A program made the translations under genes and the position numbers. Shown here one piece after another: positions 36,496 to 46,199 of a DNA stretch of 64,000 nucleotides; within the stretch, counting starts at the first letter, position 1; each line of letters begins with the position of its first letter. The DNA comes from Bradyrhizobium aeschynomenes (GTDB lineage: Bacteria; Pseudomonadota; Alphaproteobacteria; Rhizobiales; Xanthobacteraceae). Location: contig NZ_JABFDM010000001.1 in assembly GCF_013178945.1 (NCBI RefSeq), positions 372,001 through 436,000 of the forward strand. The letters run 5' to 3'. The notes below the pieces were generated by a model. The model saw only the letters and a program-made list of their open reading frames with translations. It made no database searches and had not been told where the DNA came from.

Positions 36496-37508
36496 ACAAT
36501 TTCGATTACGTCCGCGCCTGCGACGTCGCTGAGGCTGTGAAGATGAAGGCGGCGACGCCCCACGCGAAATTCATCGCCGGCGGCACCAACCTGATCGACC
36601 TGATGAAGTATCACGTCGAGCAGCCGCGCCGGCTGATCGACATCAGTCGCCTGCCGCTGACCGCCGTGGAAGAAACCAGCGCAGGTGGCGTGAGGATCGG
36701 CGCGCTCGTGCCGAACAGCACGCTGGCCTATCACTCGCTCATCGAGAGTCGCTACCCGTTGCTGGCGAGCGCGATCCTCGCCGGCGCCTCGGCGCAGCTG
36801 CGCAACATGGCCTCGACCGGCGGCAACCTGCTGCAGCGGACGCGCTGCGCCTATTTCTACGATGTCGCGACGCCCTGCAACAAGCGGACGCCCGGAGCGG
36901 GCTGCTCTGCGACCGGCGGCCTCAACCGCAATCATGCGATTCTGGGCGCCAGCGCCGATTGCATCGCGACGCATCCCTCCGACATGTGCGTGGCGCTGGC
37001 CGCGCTGAATGCCACCGTGCAGGTGACGGGTGCGCAGGGCGAGCGCGCGATTCCGTTCGCCGATTTCCATCGCCTGCCCGGCGACCGTCCCGACCTCGAC
37101 AACACGCTGCGGGCCGACGAGATCATCCTTGCCGTCGTGCTGCCGCCGCAAGGCTTCGCCGCCAACCACAGCTATCTCAAGCTTCGCGATCGTCTCTCCT
37201 ACGCGTTTGCCCTGGTCTCCGTCGCGGCCGCGCTGGAGCTCGACGGCGGACGCATCGGCGAGGCGCGTCTGGCGCTCGGCGGCGTCGCGCACAAGCCGTG
37301 GCGCAACGAGGCCGCAGAAAACGCGCTGCGCGGGCAGGCCCCCGGGCACGAGGCGTTCGGCCGGGCCGCCGACATCCTGCTCAAGGATGCCAAGCACGTC
37401 GCCCACAACGCCTTCAAGGTCCCGCTCGCCCGCCGCGCCATCATCCGCACGCTGACGCAGGCCGCGAGCGGCACGCCGCAGATTCAATCCATCAAGACGA
37501 TCCGGTGA
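36492..37508 (+). CDS. Molybdenum hydroxylase FAD subunit with 4Fe-4S motif (PaoB-like)
   Basis: A 338-residue FAD-binding subunit. KFIAGGTNLIDLMKYHVEQP binds FAD pyrophosphate and LRNMASTGGNLLQRTRCAYF continues the site. The cysteine set in RCAYFYDVATPCNKRTPGAGCSA is an insertion seen in PaoB/HcrB-like subunits that hold an extra 4Fe-4S cluster. The CO dehydrogenase flavoprotein C-terminal domain follows. It overlaps the iron-sulfur gene and is four bases from the catalytic subunit gene. Confidence 0.95.
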   Translation: MNNFDYVRACDVAEAVKMKAATPHAKFIAGGTNLIDLMKYHVEQPRRLIDISRLPLTAVEETSAGGVRIGALVPNSTLAYHSLIESRYPLLASAILAGASAQLRNMASTGGNLLQRTRCAYFYDVATPCNKRTPGAGCSATGGLNRNHAILGASADCIATHPSDMCVALAALNATVQVTGAQGERAIPFADFHRLPGDRPDLDNTLRADEIILAVVLPPQGFAANHSYLKLRDRLSYAFALVSVAAALELDGGRIGEARLALGGVAHKPWRNEAAENALRGQAPGHEAFGRAADILLKDAKHVAHNAFKVPLARRAIIRTLTQAASGTPQIQSIKTIR

Positions 37509-37512
37509 CCTC

Positions 37513-39717
37513 ATGACCGCCCATATCGGCACTGCCACCTCCCGCGTCGACGGTCGCGCCAAGGTCACCGGCGCCGCCAAATATGCCGCCGAGTTCACCG
37601 CGCCGGATCTTGCCTTCGGCGTCGTGGTCAGCGCGACCATTCCGAAAGGCCGGATCGTCAGCATCGACGCCGGTCGCGCGTGCGCGGTCGAGGGCGTCAT
37701 CGACGTGCTCACTCACGCCAACCGGATCCGGATGGCGGACAAGGATGAGGCCTATCGCGACGAGGTCGCGCCCGAGGACGGCGCCCCGTATCGCCCGCTT
37801 TACGACGACAGGGTGCATTTCAATTTCCAGCCGGTTGCGCTCGTCGTCGCCGAGGACGAGGACACGGCACGTTTCGCCGCGACGCTCGTCGACATCAGGT
37901 ATCACACGGAGGAGTTCGCGACGGATCTCCATGCCCGGCGCGAGCAGGCCTTCAAGGTCGACAAGCCGGTGAAGCCGCGCGGCGACGCGACGAAGGCGCT
38001 CTCCGGAGCGTCCGTGCGCCACGATGCCGACTATGGCGTGCCGATCGAGTACCACAATCCGATGGAGCTCTACGGCTCCACCGTGCTGTGGCGCGAGGGC
38101 GGCAAGCTCGTGGTCTATGACAAGACCCAGGGCGTGCAGAACGTGCAGCGTTATGTCTGCGGCGTGTTCGAGCTGAAGGAGGGCGATGTCCAGGTCATGT
38201 CGCCGTTCGTCGGCGGCGCCTTCGGCTCCGGCCTGCGCCCGCAATATCAGGTGGTGCTGGCCGCGATGGCGGCGCTCAAGCTGAAGCGGGCGGTGCGCGT
38301 GGTGCTCAGCCGCGCCCAGATGTACGGCTTGTGCTATCGCCCGGCGACGATCGAGCGCCTGGCGCTCGGGGCCCGTGAGGACGGTACGCTGGCCGCGCTG
38401 ACGCATGAGGCGATCGCGATGACCTCGCAGCACGAGGCGTTCTCGCGCAACGACATCGGCTGGGGCGAGGTGCTCTACGCCTCGGCCAATTCGCGCGCGA
38501 CGCACCGGCTGGCCAAGCTCGACGTGCCGACGCCCGGCGACATGCGCGCGCCCGGTGCGGCCAGCGGTGTCTATGGGCTGGAATGCGCGATGGACGAGCT
38601 GGCGGTGGCGCTGAAGATGGATCCGCTGGCGCTGCGGCTGCGCTGCTATTCGGATCGCGATCAGGACAAGGACCTGCCGTTCTCGAGCAAGCGGCTGAAG
38701 GAGTGCTATCAGCAGGGCGCCGATGCGTTCGGCTGGTCGAAGCGCAGTCCCAAGCCCCGCTCGATGCGGGACGGTCGCGAGCTCGTCGGCTGGGGCATGG
38801 CGAGCGGCGCCTGGGAAGCGATGCAGATGCCGTTCGCCACCCGCATCGTGATGACGGCCAACGGTCACGTGGAGGTCGCGAGCGCGACCTCCGACATCGG
38901 CACCGGCACCTACACCATCATGGCGCAGGTCGCCGCCGAGATGCTCGGCGTGCCGCTCGACAGCATCACCGTGAAGCTCGGCGATTCGACCTTGCCGAAG
39001 GCGCCGGTCGAGGGCGGCTCGTGGACGGCCGCCTCGATCTCGCACGCCATCGTCAATGCGGCGGACGACATTCGCGCCGAGTTGTTGAAGATCGCCTTTA
39101 CGATGCAGGACTCGCCACTGCAGGGACTGAGTGCGGAGGAGGTGACGCTGGCAGACGGCGCGGTCATGGCCATTGCCGACCGCAGCCGCTCGGTGCCGAT
39201 GGCCGACATCATGCGCCATGGCGGCATGGACCGGATCGAAAAGGAGCGCGGCTCGGAGTTCGAGAACGACGACCAGCACGCGCACAACACGCACTCGGCC
39301 ATCTTTGCCGAGGTAAAGGTGGATGAGGAGCTCGGCGTCATCAGGGTGACACGCATCGTCAGCGCCGTCGCGGCCGGACGCATCCTCAACACCAAGACCG
39401 CGGCGAGCCAGATCATGGGCGGCGTCGTCATGGGCGTCGGCATGGCGCTGCACGAGGAGGCCACCATCGATCACCGCTTTGGCCGCATCATGAATGCCAA
39501 CGTCGCCGAGTATCACATGCCGGTGAACGCCGACATTCACGATATCCGGGTGATCTTCGTCGACGAGGAGGATCGCATTATCAACAAGATGGGCATCAAG
39601 GGCGTCGGCGAGATCGGCATCGTCGGCGTGCCCGCCGCGATCGCCAACGCGGTGTATCACGCCACCGGCAAGCGCGTGCGCGACCTGCCGATCACGCTGG
39701 ACAAACTGCTGGGGTGA
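37513..39717 (+). CDS. Molybdenum hydroxylase catalytic subunit (PaoC-like)
   Basis: A 734-residue molybdopterin-cytosine-dinucleotide-binding subunit of the xanthine oxidase family, probably an aldehyde dehydrogenase. GVPIEYHNPMELYGSTVLW, FVGGAFGSGLRPQYQ, DMRAPGAASGVYGLECAMDELA and the active-site glutamate region IKGVGEIGIVGVPAAIANAVYHATG are in the expected order. Together with the two preceding genes it makes one operon. The dedicated insertion chaperone (XdhC/PaoD type) is not present in the window. Confidence 0.95.
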   Translation: MTAHIGTATSRVDGRAKVTGAAKYAAEFTAPDLAFGVVVSATIPKGRIVSIDAGRACAVEGVIDVLTHANRIRMADKDEAYRDEVAPEDGAPYRPLYDDRVHFNFQPVALVVAEDEDTARFAATLVDIRYHTEEFATDLHARREQAFKVDKPVKPRGDATKALSGASVRHDADYGVPIEYHNPMELYGSTVLWREGGKLVVYDKTQGVQNVQRYVCGVFELKEGDVQVMSPFVGGAFGSGLRPQYQVVLAAMAALKLKRAVRVVLSRAQMYGLCYRPATIERLALGAREDGTLAALTHEAIAMTSQHEAFSRNDIGWGEVLYASANSRATHRLAKLDVPTPGDMRAPGAASGVYGLECAMDELAVALKMDPLALRLRCYSDRDQDKDLPFSSKRLKECYQQGADAFGWSKRSPKPRSMRDGRELVGWGMASGAWEAMQMPFATRIVMTANGHVEVASATSDIGTGTYTIMAQVAAEMLGVPLDSITVKLGDSTLPKAPVEGGSWTAASISHAIVNAADDIRAELLKIAFTMQDSPLQGLSAEEVTLADGAVMAIADRSRSVPMADIMRHGGMDRIEKERGSEFENDDQHAHNTHSAIFAEVKVDEELGVIRVTRIVSAVAAGRILNTKTAASQIMGGVVMGVGMALHEEATIDHRFGRIMNANVAEYHMPVNADIHDIRVIFVDEEDRIINKMGIKGVGEIGIVGVPAAIANAVYHATGKRVRDLPITLDKLLG

Positions 39718-40096
39718 GGAGTTGCGCGTGAGAACGCTGCATCTGCAGGGCACGTCTGTTTCGACGTCGCCGTGGCCTGGCCTGTCCCGGCGATCGACGT
39801 CGTCCCGCGCGTTCGGAACGACGTGGATGCCCGAGACGAGCCCGGGCGTGACGGAGCAGCAAATCGGAGTATTCTCAGACGAATTTCATCGCCCGACTGG
39901 CGTTCTGTAAAGGACCGGTCTCCGGCCGTCGGCTGCGGCTCGGCGCGGTCTTTGCCGTCGCCGCAATCACCAGGAAATTTTGAAACCCGCGACCGTAACC
40001 CGACCAATCTTGCCGCACTCTCTCCTTGGTTCGCGGCGTGGAGTGACATCTCTCCACCGTTCCGCCCCATGCTGTCCGGATTGTAGGGAGACAAGC
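39718..40096. other. Intergenic region, no gene seen
   Basis: 379 bases between the hydroxylase operon and the lipoprotein gene. A decayed family B element (GTCCCGGCGATCGACGTCGTC...) is at about 39785-39840. No start with a credible ribosome site is found. Confidence 0.35.
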
Positions 40097-41041
40097 ATGC
40101 GGGCGCCCAAGCCGGCGCACATCGGTCAGCGTGAGGCGATCCCGGGCATGGTCGAAATCGAGCGTTTGGTCAGGTCGCGCAAGTCTCTGTTGCTCTCGCA
40201 TCTTGCTGGACTGTGCGCGGCGCTCGGTCTCGCCGGGTGCGCGTCGGCGCCGATCACCCAAAGCGGCGCGCTGAAGTCCTATCAGTCTTTGGCGGAGTCG
40301 AACGGCGTGCTCGCCAAGTCGGTGCTCAACGTCAACAAGGACAACGTGCTGGCGGCCTCGACGGTGCGCATCATGCCGACGACGTTCGCGGGCGATGTCG
40401 GCTCGGTGCTCAGCGAGCCGCAGCAGAGATTGGTGACGAATGCCGTCGATCGCGCACTGTGCCTGAACTTGAGTGAGCGCTTCATCGTGGTGGCGCCGAA
40501 CGAGCGCGCCGATCTCGCGACGCGCACCTTCATCACGCAGGCGGCTGCGACCGACCCGGTCGCGGCCGGCGCCTCGAAGGTCGTCTCCGCCGTGCCCGGC
40601 GCACTCGGCGTTCCCGTGCCGGTGCCGCGTCTGCCGATCGGGCTCGGCAGTCTCACCATCGAAGCCGAGGCCGTCGACCGCAGGGGGCGACAGCAGGCCG
40701 CGATGGTGTGGGCGCGCGGCGCCAACTCGTTCACCAACTCGCCGGTGATCTCGCAGGCCGGCGACGCCTATGACCTCGCCGGCTCGTTCAGCGCCGATTT
40801 CGGTCAGCTGCTGGTGACCGGCGAAACGCCGTTCGGCAAGCCGCCCAAGATCCCTTCGATCGAGCGCATCGGCGCCGCGCTCGGCGGCAAGCCGAAGAAC
40901 CCAGTCTGCGAGGCCTACGGCCGCGACCCCGGACTGATCGGCATGGTCGCCAACCGCCTCGGCGCCCCGCCGGAGTGGGTCGACAAGGGCGCGGTGACGC
41001 AGGACGCGCAGGCGAGCACGCAGATGGCGGCGAAGCGGTAG
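40097..41041 (+). CDS. DUF3313-type lipoprotein
   Basis: A protein of up to 314 residues with a lipobox LAGC near residue 50 (LAGLCAALGLAGCASAP). Because that is far from the first ATG, an in-frame ATG at 40148 (MVEIERLVRSRKSLLLSH) would give a normal-length lipoprotein signal; the first ATG has the better ribosome site (AGGGAG). The mature part (SGALKSYQSLAESNGVLAKSVLNVNKDNVLAASTVRIMPTTF) and its beta-rich domain resemble DUF3313. It is an outer-membrane lipoprotein by inference. A family C-like hairpin (41111-41143) follows. Confidence 0.7.
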   Translation: MRAPKPAHIGQREAIPGMVEIERLVRSRKSLLLSHLAGLCAALGLAGCASAPITQSGALKSYQSLAESNGVLAKSVLNVNKDNVLAASTVRIMPTTFAGDVGSVLSEPQQRLVTNAVDRALCLNLSERFIVVAPNERADLATRTFITQAAATDPVAAGASKVVSAVPGALGVPVPVPRLPIGLGSLTIEAEAVDRRGRQQAAMVWARGANSFTNSPVISQAGDAYDLAGSFSADFGQLLVTGETPFGKPPKIPSIERIGAALGGKPKNPVCEAYGRDPGLIGMVANRLGAPPEWVDKGAVTQDAQASTQMAAKR

Positions 41042-41216
41042 GGGTGGGAAAGCGATTGTTTGAAAGCTAAGAGGATTGAGAGTCTCGTACTCGCCCCGTG
41101 CACGCGGCACTCCCTCCCCCCGTGAAGAACGGGGAGAGGGAGCGCGCTGCCGTTGTGGTGAATGCTCGGCTCTCTCTTCCAATGGCTCGCTCAAAGAGCA
41201 ATGACGCCTCCCGCTA

Positions 41217-43181
41217 CTACTCCCTTGCCAGCGCCGTGGCCGGATCCAGCCGGGAGGCGCTGCGGGCGGGCATGTAGCCGAAGCCGATGCCGATGGCCAT
41301 CGAGATCACGGCGGAGCCGACCATCGCGAGCGGCGAGTAGATCAGCTGGAAACCGAGATCGAGCGCGTTGAAGACGGTGCCGAAGCCGACGGCGAGCGAG
41401 AGGCCGAGAGCGCCGCCGAGCATGCAGACCAGCACGGCCTCGATCAGGAACTGCATCAGGATGTCGCTGCGGCGGGCGCCCACCGCCATGCGCACGCCGA
41501 TCTCGCCGACGCGCTCGGACACCGACACCAGCATGATGTTCATGACGCCGATGCCGCCGACCAGGAGCGAGATCACGGCGATGGCCGCGACCAGCAGGGT
41601 CAGCACCCACGTCGTGCTCTCGACGGTCTTGCGGATGTCGTCGGTGTTGAGGACGAAGAAGTCCTTGGTGTTGTGCCGCGCCGTCAGCAATGCCGTCGCG
41701 GCGCGCTCGGCGTCCGCCATCGGCGTTGCCTCGTCGACGCGAACGCTGATGCTGCGCAGGACCTGGTTGCCGATGAAGCGGGCCTGCACGGTGGTGTAGG
41801 GCAGATAGACGATCGGCGTCGAGCTGGAGCCGAACCCGGCCTGCTGCTGCTTGGTAACACCGACGATCCGGCACGGCACCTTGCCGATAAGGATCACGCT
41901 GCCGAGCGGGCTGATGTCGGCGTCGGGGAACAGCGCCTTGCGCGCATTGTCGTCGATCACGGCATCCTGGGCATAGGACCTGACGGTGTCGGCATCGAGA
42001 TAGCTGCCCTCGGCGAGCTCGGTGTTCTTGACGCGGAAATACTGCTCGCCGACGCCGGAGACCTGGGCGCTGACCTCGATGGCGCCATAGCGCAGCGTGC
42101 TGGTGGTCGAGACCGTCGGCGAGATTGCGTCGACATAGGGCTGCTGCGCCATCACCCTGGCGTCCGCCAGCACCAGCGTCCTGATCTTGCTCGACTTGGT
42201 GTCGCCGAAATCCTTGCCGGGAAAGAACTCCAGCGTGTTGGTGCCGAGCCGGTTGATGTCCTTGAGCACCCGCGCCTGCGAGCCGCTGCCGAGCGCCAGC
42301 ACCAGAACGACCGAGGCCACGCCGATGATGATGCCGAGCATCGTGAGGAAGGCGCGCAGCCGATGCGCATTCATCGCCAGCAGCGCCATCCGGGCCGCCT
42401 CGCGGAAGCGGTCGAGATGACTGTGCCACCATGCGCGGGCCTGTTGCTGCGGCATCACGGGCGCGTCCCTGCGCGCACCACCGGGCGCTCGCGCATTGAG
42501 CCGGTCGGACAGCACGCGCCCGTCCTCGATCTCGATGATCCGCCGGGCGCGCTGCGCCACGCCTGCATCATGGGTGACGATGATCACGGTGCGGCCCGAC
42601 GCGCTGATCTCCTCGAGGATGCGGAGCACCTCCTCGCCGCTGGCGCGGTCGAGCGCGCCGGTCGGCTCGTCCGCGAGGATCACGTCCGGATCGTTGACGA
42701 GTGCGCGCGCGATCGACACCCGCTGCTGCTGGCCGCCGGACAACTGTCCGGGCCGGTGATCGGTGCGGCTGCCCATGCCGAGACGCTGCAGCAGCGCCGC
42801 GGCCTTGCTGCGGCGTGCGGCCGGGCCGAGGCCGGCATAGACGGCTGGAACTTCGGCGTTCTCGGCCGCCGTCAGCTCGCCGAGCAGATGATAGCGCTGG
42901 AAGATGAAGCCGAAATGCTCGCGCCTGAGCGCTGCGAGCTCGTCCGGATCGAGCGAGCCCATCTCGCGGCCCGCAATCCGGTAGCTGCCGGACGTCGGAC
43001 GGTCGAGGCAGCCGAGAATGTTCATCAGCGTCGATTTCCCGGACCCCGACTGGCCGATGATCGCAACCATCTCGCCGCGGGCGATCTGAAGGTCGACGCC
43101 GCGCAGCGCATGAACGGTGCCCTCGCCGGATGCATAGCGCCGGCCGACGTTCTGCAGGTCGATCAGCACCTCGGCCATCAC
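41217..43181 (-). CDS. macB: MacB-type ABC transporter (ATPase fused to permease)
   Basis: A 654-residue protein with an N-terminal ABC ATPase (Walker A GQSGSGKST at about residue 40, signature LSGGQQQRVSIARAL, Walker B VILADEPTGALD). It is followed by the MacB four-helix permease with a large periplasmic domain between helix 1 (about residue 285) and helices 2-4 (TLLVAAIAVISLLVGGIGVMNIMLVSVSERVGEIGVRMAVGAR). Length is as in E. coli MacB. It overlaps the adaptor gene by four bases. It should drive mechanotransmission through the periplasmic adaptor and the NodT-type channel to expel macrolides, peptides, siderophores or lipids; the substrate is unknown. Confidence 0.95.
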   Translation of the reverse strand: MMAEVLIDLQNVGRRYASGEGTVHALRGVDLQIARGEMVAIIGQSGSGKSTLMNILGCLDRPTSGSYRIAGREMGSLDPDELAALRREHFGFIFQRYHLLGELTAAENAEVPAVYAGLGPAARRSKAAALLQRLGMGSRTDHRPGQLSGGQQQRVSIARALVNDPDVILADEPTGALDRASGEEVLRILEEISASGRTVIIVTHDAGVAQRARRIIEIEDGRVLSDRLNARAPGGARRDAPVMPQQQARAWWHSHLDRFREAARMALLAMNAHRLRAFLTMLGIIIGVASVVLVLALGSGSQARVLKDINRLGTNTLEFFPGKDFGDTKSSKIRTLVLADARVMAQQPYVDAISPTVSTTSTLRYGAIEVSAQVSGVGEQYFRVKNTELAEGSYLDADTVRSYAQDAVIDDNARKALFPDADISPLGSVILIGKVPCRIVGVTKQQQAGFGSSSTPIVYLPYTTVQARFIGNQVLRSISVRVDEATPMADAERAATALLTARHNTKDFFVLNTDDIRKTVESTTWVLTLLVAAIAVISLLVGGIGVMNIMLVSVSERVGEIGVRMAVGARRSDILMQFLIEAVLVCMLGGALGLSLAVGFGTVFNALDLGFQLIYSPLAMVGSAVISMAIGIGFGYMPARSASRLDPATALARE

Positions 43182-44467
43182 ATGGCTCCCGCCGAGGGCG
43201 GCGGCATCACGGCCTGCTTCGGTGCCTGGTCGGGGGCGTTGATGACCACGCGCTCGCCGGCGCGCAGGCCGGACGTCACCTCGGCCCTGATCTTGTTGTT
43301 CAGGCCGATGCGCACCGTCCGCCGGTCGAGCGCGCCCGCGCCGTCGAGCACGCGGATCGTATAGCTGCCGTCGACGTTGGCGCTGCTGAGCGCCGACGCG
43401 GGGATCGTCAGCACGTTGCGCGCCTCGCCGAGCAGGATGTGGACCTCGGCGGTCATGTAGGTCATCAGCCGTCCGTCGGGATTGGCGACGTTGAAGACGC
43501 CATTGTAGTAGATCGCCGAGGAGGTGGAGCTCGACGACGAGCTGCTGCTGCTCGATGTCGTGGTCGAGGTCGAGGAGAAGCTCGAATCGCTCTTGATCGA
43601 TTCCGGCGCCGGCTCGATGGTTGCGAGCTTGGCCTCGTAGCGATGATCGGGATCGCCGAGAATGGTGAAGTAGATGTTCTGACCCGGCTTCACCCTGACG
43701 ACGTCGGCCTCGGAGATCTCGACTCGCACGGTCATCGTATGGACCTGGCCGAGCACGACGATGGTTGGCGCCGATTGCACCGCGTTCACGGTCTGGCCCT
43801 GCTGGGTGGCGATCGACAGCACGGTGCCGTCGATCGGCGCGGTGATCCTTGTGTAGCCAAGGTTCACGCGCGCCGTCTCGATCGCGACCTCGGCCTCGAC
43901 GATCTGTGCGTCGAGCTGCGCAATCTGCGCCTGGGTCTGCTTCACGGTGGCTTCGGCGCTGTCGTAGTCGGCGCGCGACGAGGCCTTCTGCGCCAGCGTC
44001 GTCTGTTGTCTGGCGAGATTGGCTTCCGCGAGCGCCAGGGTGGCGAGCTTCTCCTCGCGCTGGGCGCGCACATTGCGCAAGGACGCCTCGTTGGTGCGCA
44101 GCGTATTCTGCTGCGTGAGCGAGTCGATCTCTCCGATCAGGTCTCCCGCTTTGACCTCCTGGCCGAGCCGGACGTTGAGGGCGACGAGACGGCCCGAGGC
44201 CTGGGCGCCGACGGCTACCAGCTTGACCGGCTTCAACGTGCCGGTCGCGAGCACGGTCTGCTCGATGTCGCCGATCGTGACCGGCGCGGTGACGAGATCG
44301 GCGTTCGGGTTGCGCTTGAGCTTCATCACTGCGGTGCCGCCGGCGGCCAGCGCAACCAGCAGTCCGATGATGAGCGGCGTCCGGCGGCGATGTCGCTTGG
44401 GCGGCTGCGGCGGGACCGGGGTGTCGGTCTCGATCGAATGGCGAATCGGGGAGAGCGGCGCATTCAT
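43178..44467 (-). CDS. macA: MacA-type periplasmic adaptor with Ser/Thr-rich insertion
   Basis: A 429-residue adaptor with an N-terminal membrane helix (RTPLIIGLLVALAAGGTAVM), a lipoyl/barrel-sandwich domain (DIEQTVLATGTLKPVKLVAVGAQASGRL), a long alpha-hairpin, and a beta-barrel domain. In the barrel (about residues 294-322) there is an unusual run of serines and threonines (DSSFSSTSTTTSS followed by ten serines) before AIYYNGVFNV. It is encoded between the channel and MacB genes and overlaps macB by four bases. Confidence 0.93.
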   Translation of the reverse strand: MNAPLSPIRHSIETDTPVPPQPPKRHRRRTPLIIGLLVALAAGGTAVMKLKRNPNADLVTAPVTIGDIEQTVLATGTLKPVKLVAVGAQASGRLVALNVRLGQEVKAGDLIGEIDSLTQQNTLRTNEASLRNVRAQREEKLATLALAEANLARQQTTLAQKASSRADYDSAEATVKQTQAQIAQLDAQIVEAEVAIETARVNLGYTRITAPIDGTVLSIATQQGQTVNAVQSAPTIVVLGQVHTMTVRVEISEADVVRVKPGQNIYFTILGDPDHRYEAKLATIEPAPESIKSDSSFSSTSTTTSSSSSSSSSSTSSAIYYNGVFNVANPDGRLMTYMTAEVHILLGEARNVLTIPASALSSANVDGSYTIRVLDGAGALDRRTVRIGLNNKIRAEVTSGLRAGERVVINAPDQAPKQAVMPPPSAGAM

Positions 44468-44494
44468 GGCATCACTTCGGGTTAACGCAAGGAG

Positions 44495-45970
44495 TCACTT
44501 CGGCGCGATGGCTTGCGCCAGATGCGGACCGGTGTTGTCGTCGACGACGATGGGCATCGAGCTGTCCAAGGCGCCGGTCCAGCCGCCGCCGAGCGCCTTG
44601 GCCAGCGCCACGTAGTTCTTCGCCAGCGTGGCGCGGCTGGCGAGCAGGCTGTCCTCGGCGGTGAATTGCGAACGTTCGGCGTCGAGCACGTCGAGGAAGG
44701 TGCTGGATCCAGTCTGGTACAGCGAGCGCGACAGCTTGGCGGCCTCGCCATAGCGGCGCGCCGATTCCGTCAGGCTGCGGATGCGGGTGCGCTCCTGGGC
44801 GAGACTGACGATGGCATTCTCGACATCCTCCAGGGCGGTCAGCACCGCGCTCTGCCAGGCGACGTGATACTCGTCGCGCTGGGCCTGCGCGATCTCGACC
44901 GCCGCCTGCAGCTTGCCGCCGTTGAAGATCGGCAGCGACACGCTCGGGCCGATCGACCAGCCGATGGTCGAGCTCTTGCCGAGATCGCCGAGTTTGAGCG
45001 CCGTGGTCGAGACCGAGCCCGTGAGGCTGACGTCCGGATAGAGCGCAGCCGTGGCTTGTCCGATCTTGGCGGTATATTGCGCGAGCTGCCGCTCGGCCTT
45101 GCGCACATCGGGCCGCATCACCAGCACGTCGGCCGGGATGCCCTTCGGCAGCGGCAGTCGCGGCGACGGGATCGCCGTGGCGCGCGCCAACCTCAGGCTG
45201 AGCGCGGTCGGGTCGCGGCCGAGCAGCACGCCGAGCCGGTGCACCGCCTGCTGATAGCTGCTCTCATAGGTCGGGATGGTCGCTTCCGTGCTGGCGGCGA
45301 GCGCGCTCGCCTTGGCGGTATCGACGGCCGAGGCCGAGCCGGCGTTCTGCTTGCGCTCGGTCAGCGCGGCGGTCTCGCGCTGCGAGGCGGCGGTGCGCTT
45401 GGCCAGCGCCACCCGGGCCTGATAGGCCCGCGCATCGATGTAGTTGGAGGCGACATCGCCGATCAAGGTGAGCAAGGTCGCGCGCAGATCGTCCTCGGCG
45501 GCGTCGATGCCGTAGCCGGCGGCTTCGACGGCGCGGCGATTGGCGCCGAACAAATCGAGCTCCCAGCTGGAGTCGAAGCCGGCCTGGAACTGGCTGTATG
45601 TCGTCGGGGCGATCGCGATGCCGCTCGCGGAGGTGCCCGCGCTGCGGGTCTCGGTCGCCGAGCCCGTGCCGCTCACGCTCGGAAACAGCGCGCCTATCGC
45701 CTGGCGCTGCGTGGCGCGCGCCTCGCGGATGCGCGCCTTGGCGGCCGCGACGTCGAGATTGCCGCCGACGGCTTCGCCGATCAGCTGATCGAGCAGGGCG
45801 TCGCCGAAGCCGCGCCACCAATGCGCGAGCCGCAGCGTCTGCGCCGGCTGGCGGCGGTCGCTGCTCCAGGTCTGCGGCGTGCCGAAATCCGGCTTGACGT
45901 AGTCCGGGCCGACGGCGCAACCGGCGAGCAGCGGGGTGGCGAGGCAGAAGGCAAGCAGGATGGGCTTCAC
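44495..45970 (-). CDS. NodT-family outer-membrane efflux lipoprotein
   Basis: A 491-residue TolC-like channel. It starts with a lipoprotein signal (MKPILLAFCLATPLLAGC) and VGPDYVKPD, the mark of the NodT/OprM group. Two repeated halves follow with the long alpha-barrel helices (for example DVAAAKARIREARATQRQAIGALFPSVSGTGS and IGQATAALYPDVSLTGSVS). It is the first gene of the minus-strand operon channel-adaptor-MacB, with a 27-base gap to the adaptor. It supplies the outer-membrane exit for the complex. Confidence 0.94.
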   Translation of the reverse strand: MKPILLAFCLATPLLAGCAVGPDYVKPDFGTPQTWSSDRRQPAQTLRLAHWWRGFGDALLDQLIGEAVGGNLDVAAAKARIREARATQRQAIGALFPSVSGTGSATETRSAGTSASGIAIAPTTYSQFQAGFDSSWELDLFGANRRAVEAAGYGIDAAEDDLRATLLTLIGDVASNYIDARAYQARVALAKRTAASQRETAALTERKQNAGSASAVDTAKASALAASTEATIPTYESSYQQAVHRLGVLLGRDPTALSLRLARATAIPSPRLPLPKGIPADVLVMRPDVRKAERQLAQYTAKIGQATAALYPDVSLTGSVSTTALKLGDLGKSSTIGWSIGPSVSLPIFNGGKLQAAVEIAQAQRDEYHVAWQSAVLTALEDVENAIVSLAQERTRIRSLTESARRYGEAAKLSRSLYQTGSSTFLDVLDAERSQFTAEDSLLASRATLAKNYVALAKALGGGWTGALDSSMPIVVDDNTGPHLAQAIAPK

Positions 45971-46199
45971 GGGATTGATGCGATCGCGGTTCGGAAGCGG
46001 GCCGTGCCGGCCGGTTGGCCACGCCGCAGGACTTCCCTGTTGATGTCGTCTGATGGCAGGGACGGTAGGCGGGATGCCGATTGCGCAGGATTAAGTCGCG
46101 TGAAGAAATGTTTCCGCCTTAACAATACAGCTTGATTTCGCCACGATCCGACGCCGCTTCGGGCTGTTCATTTGGGCTAAAATCGACCATGTTCCGCGC

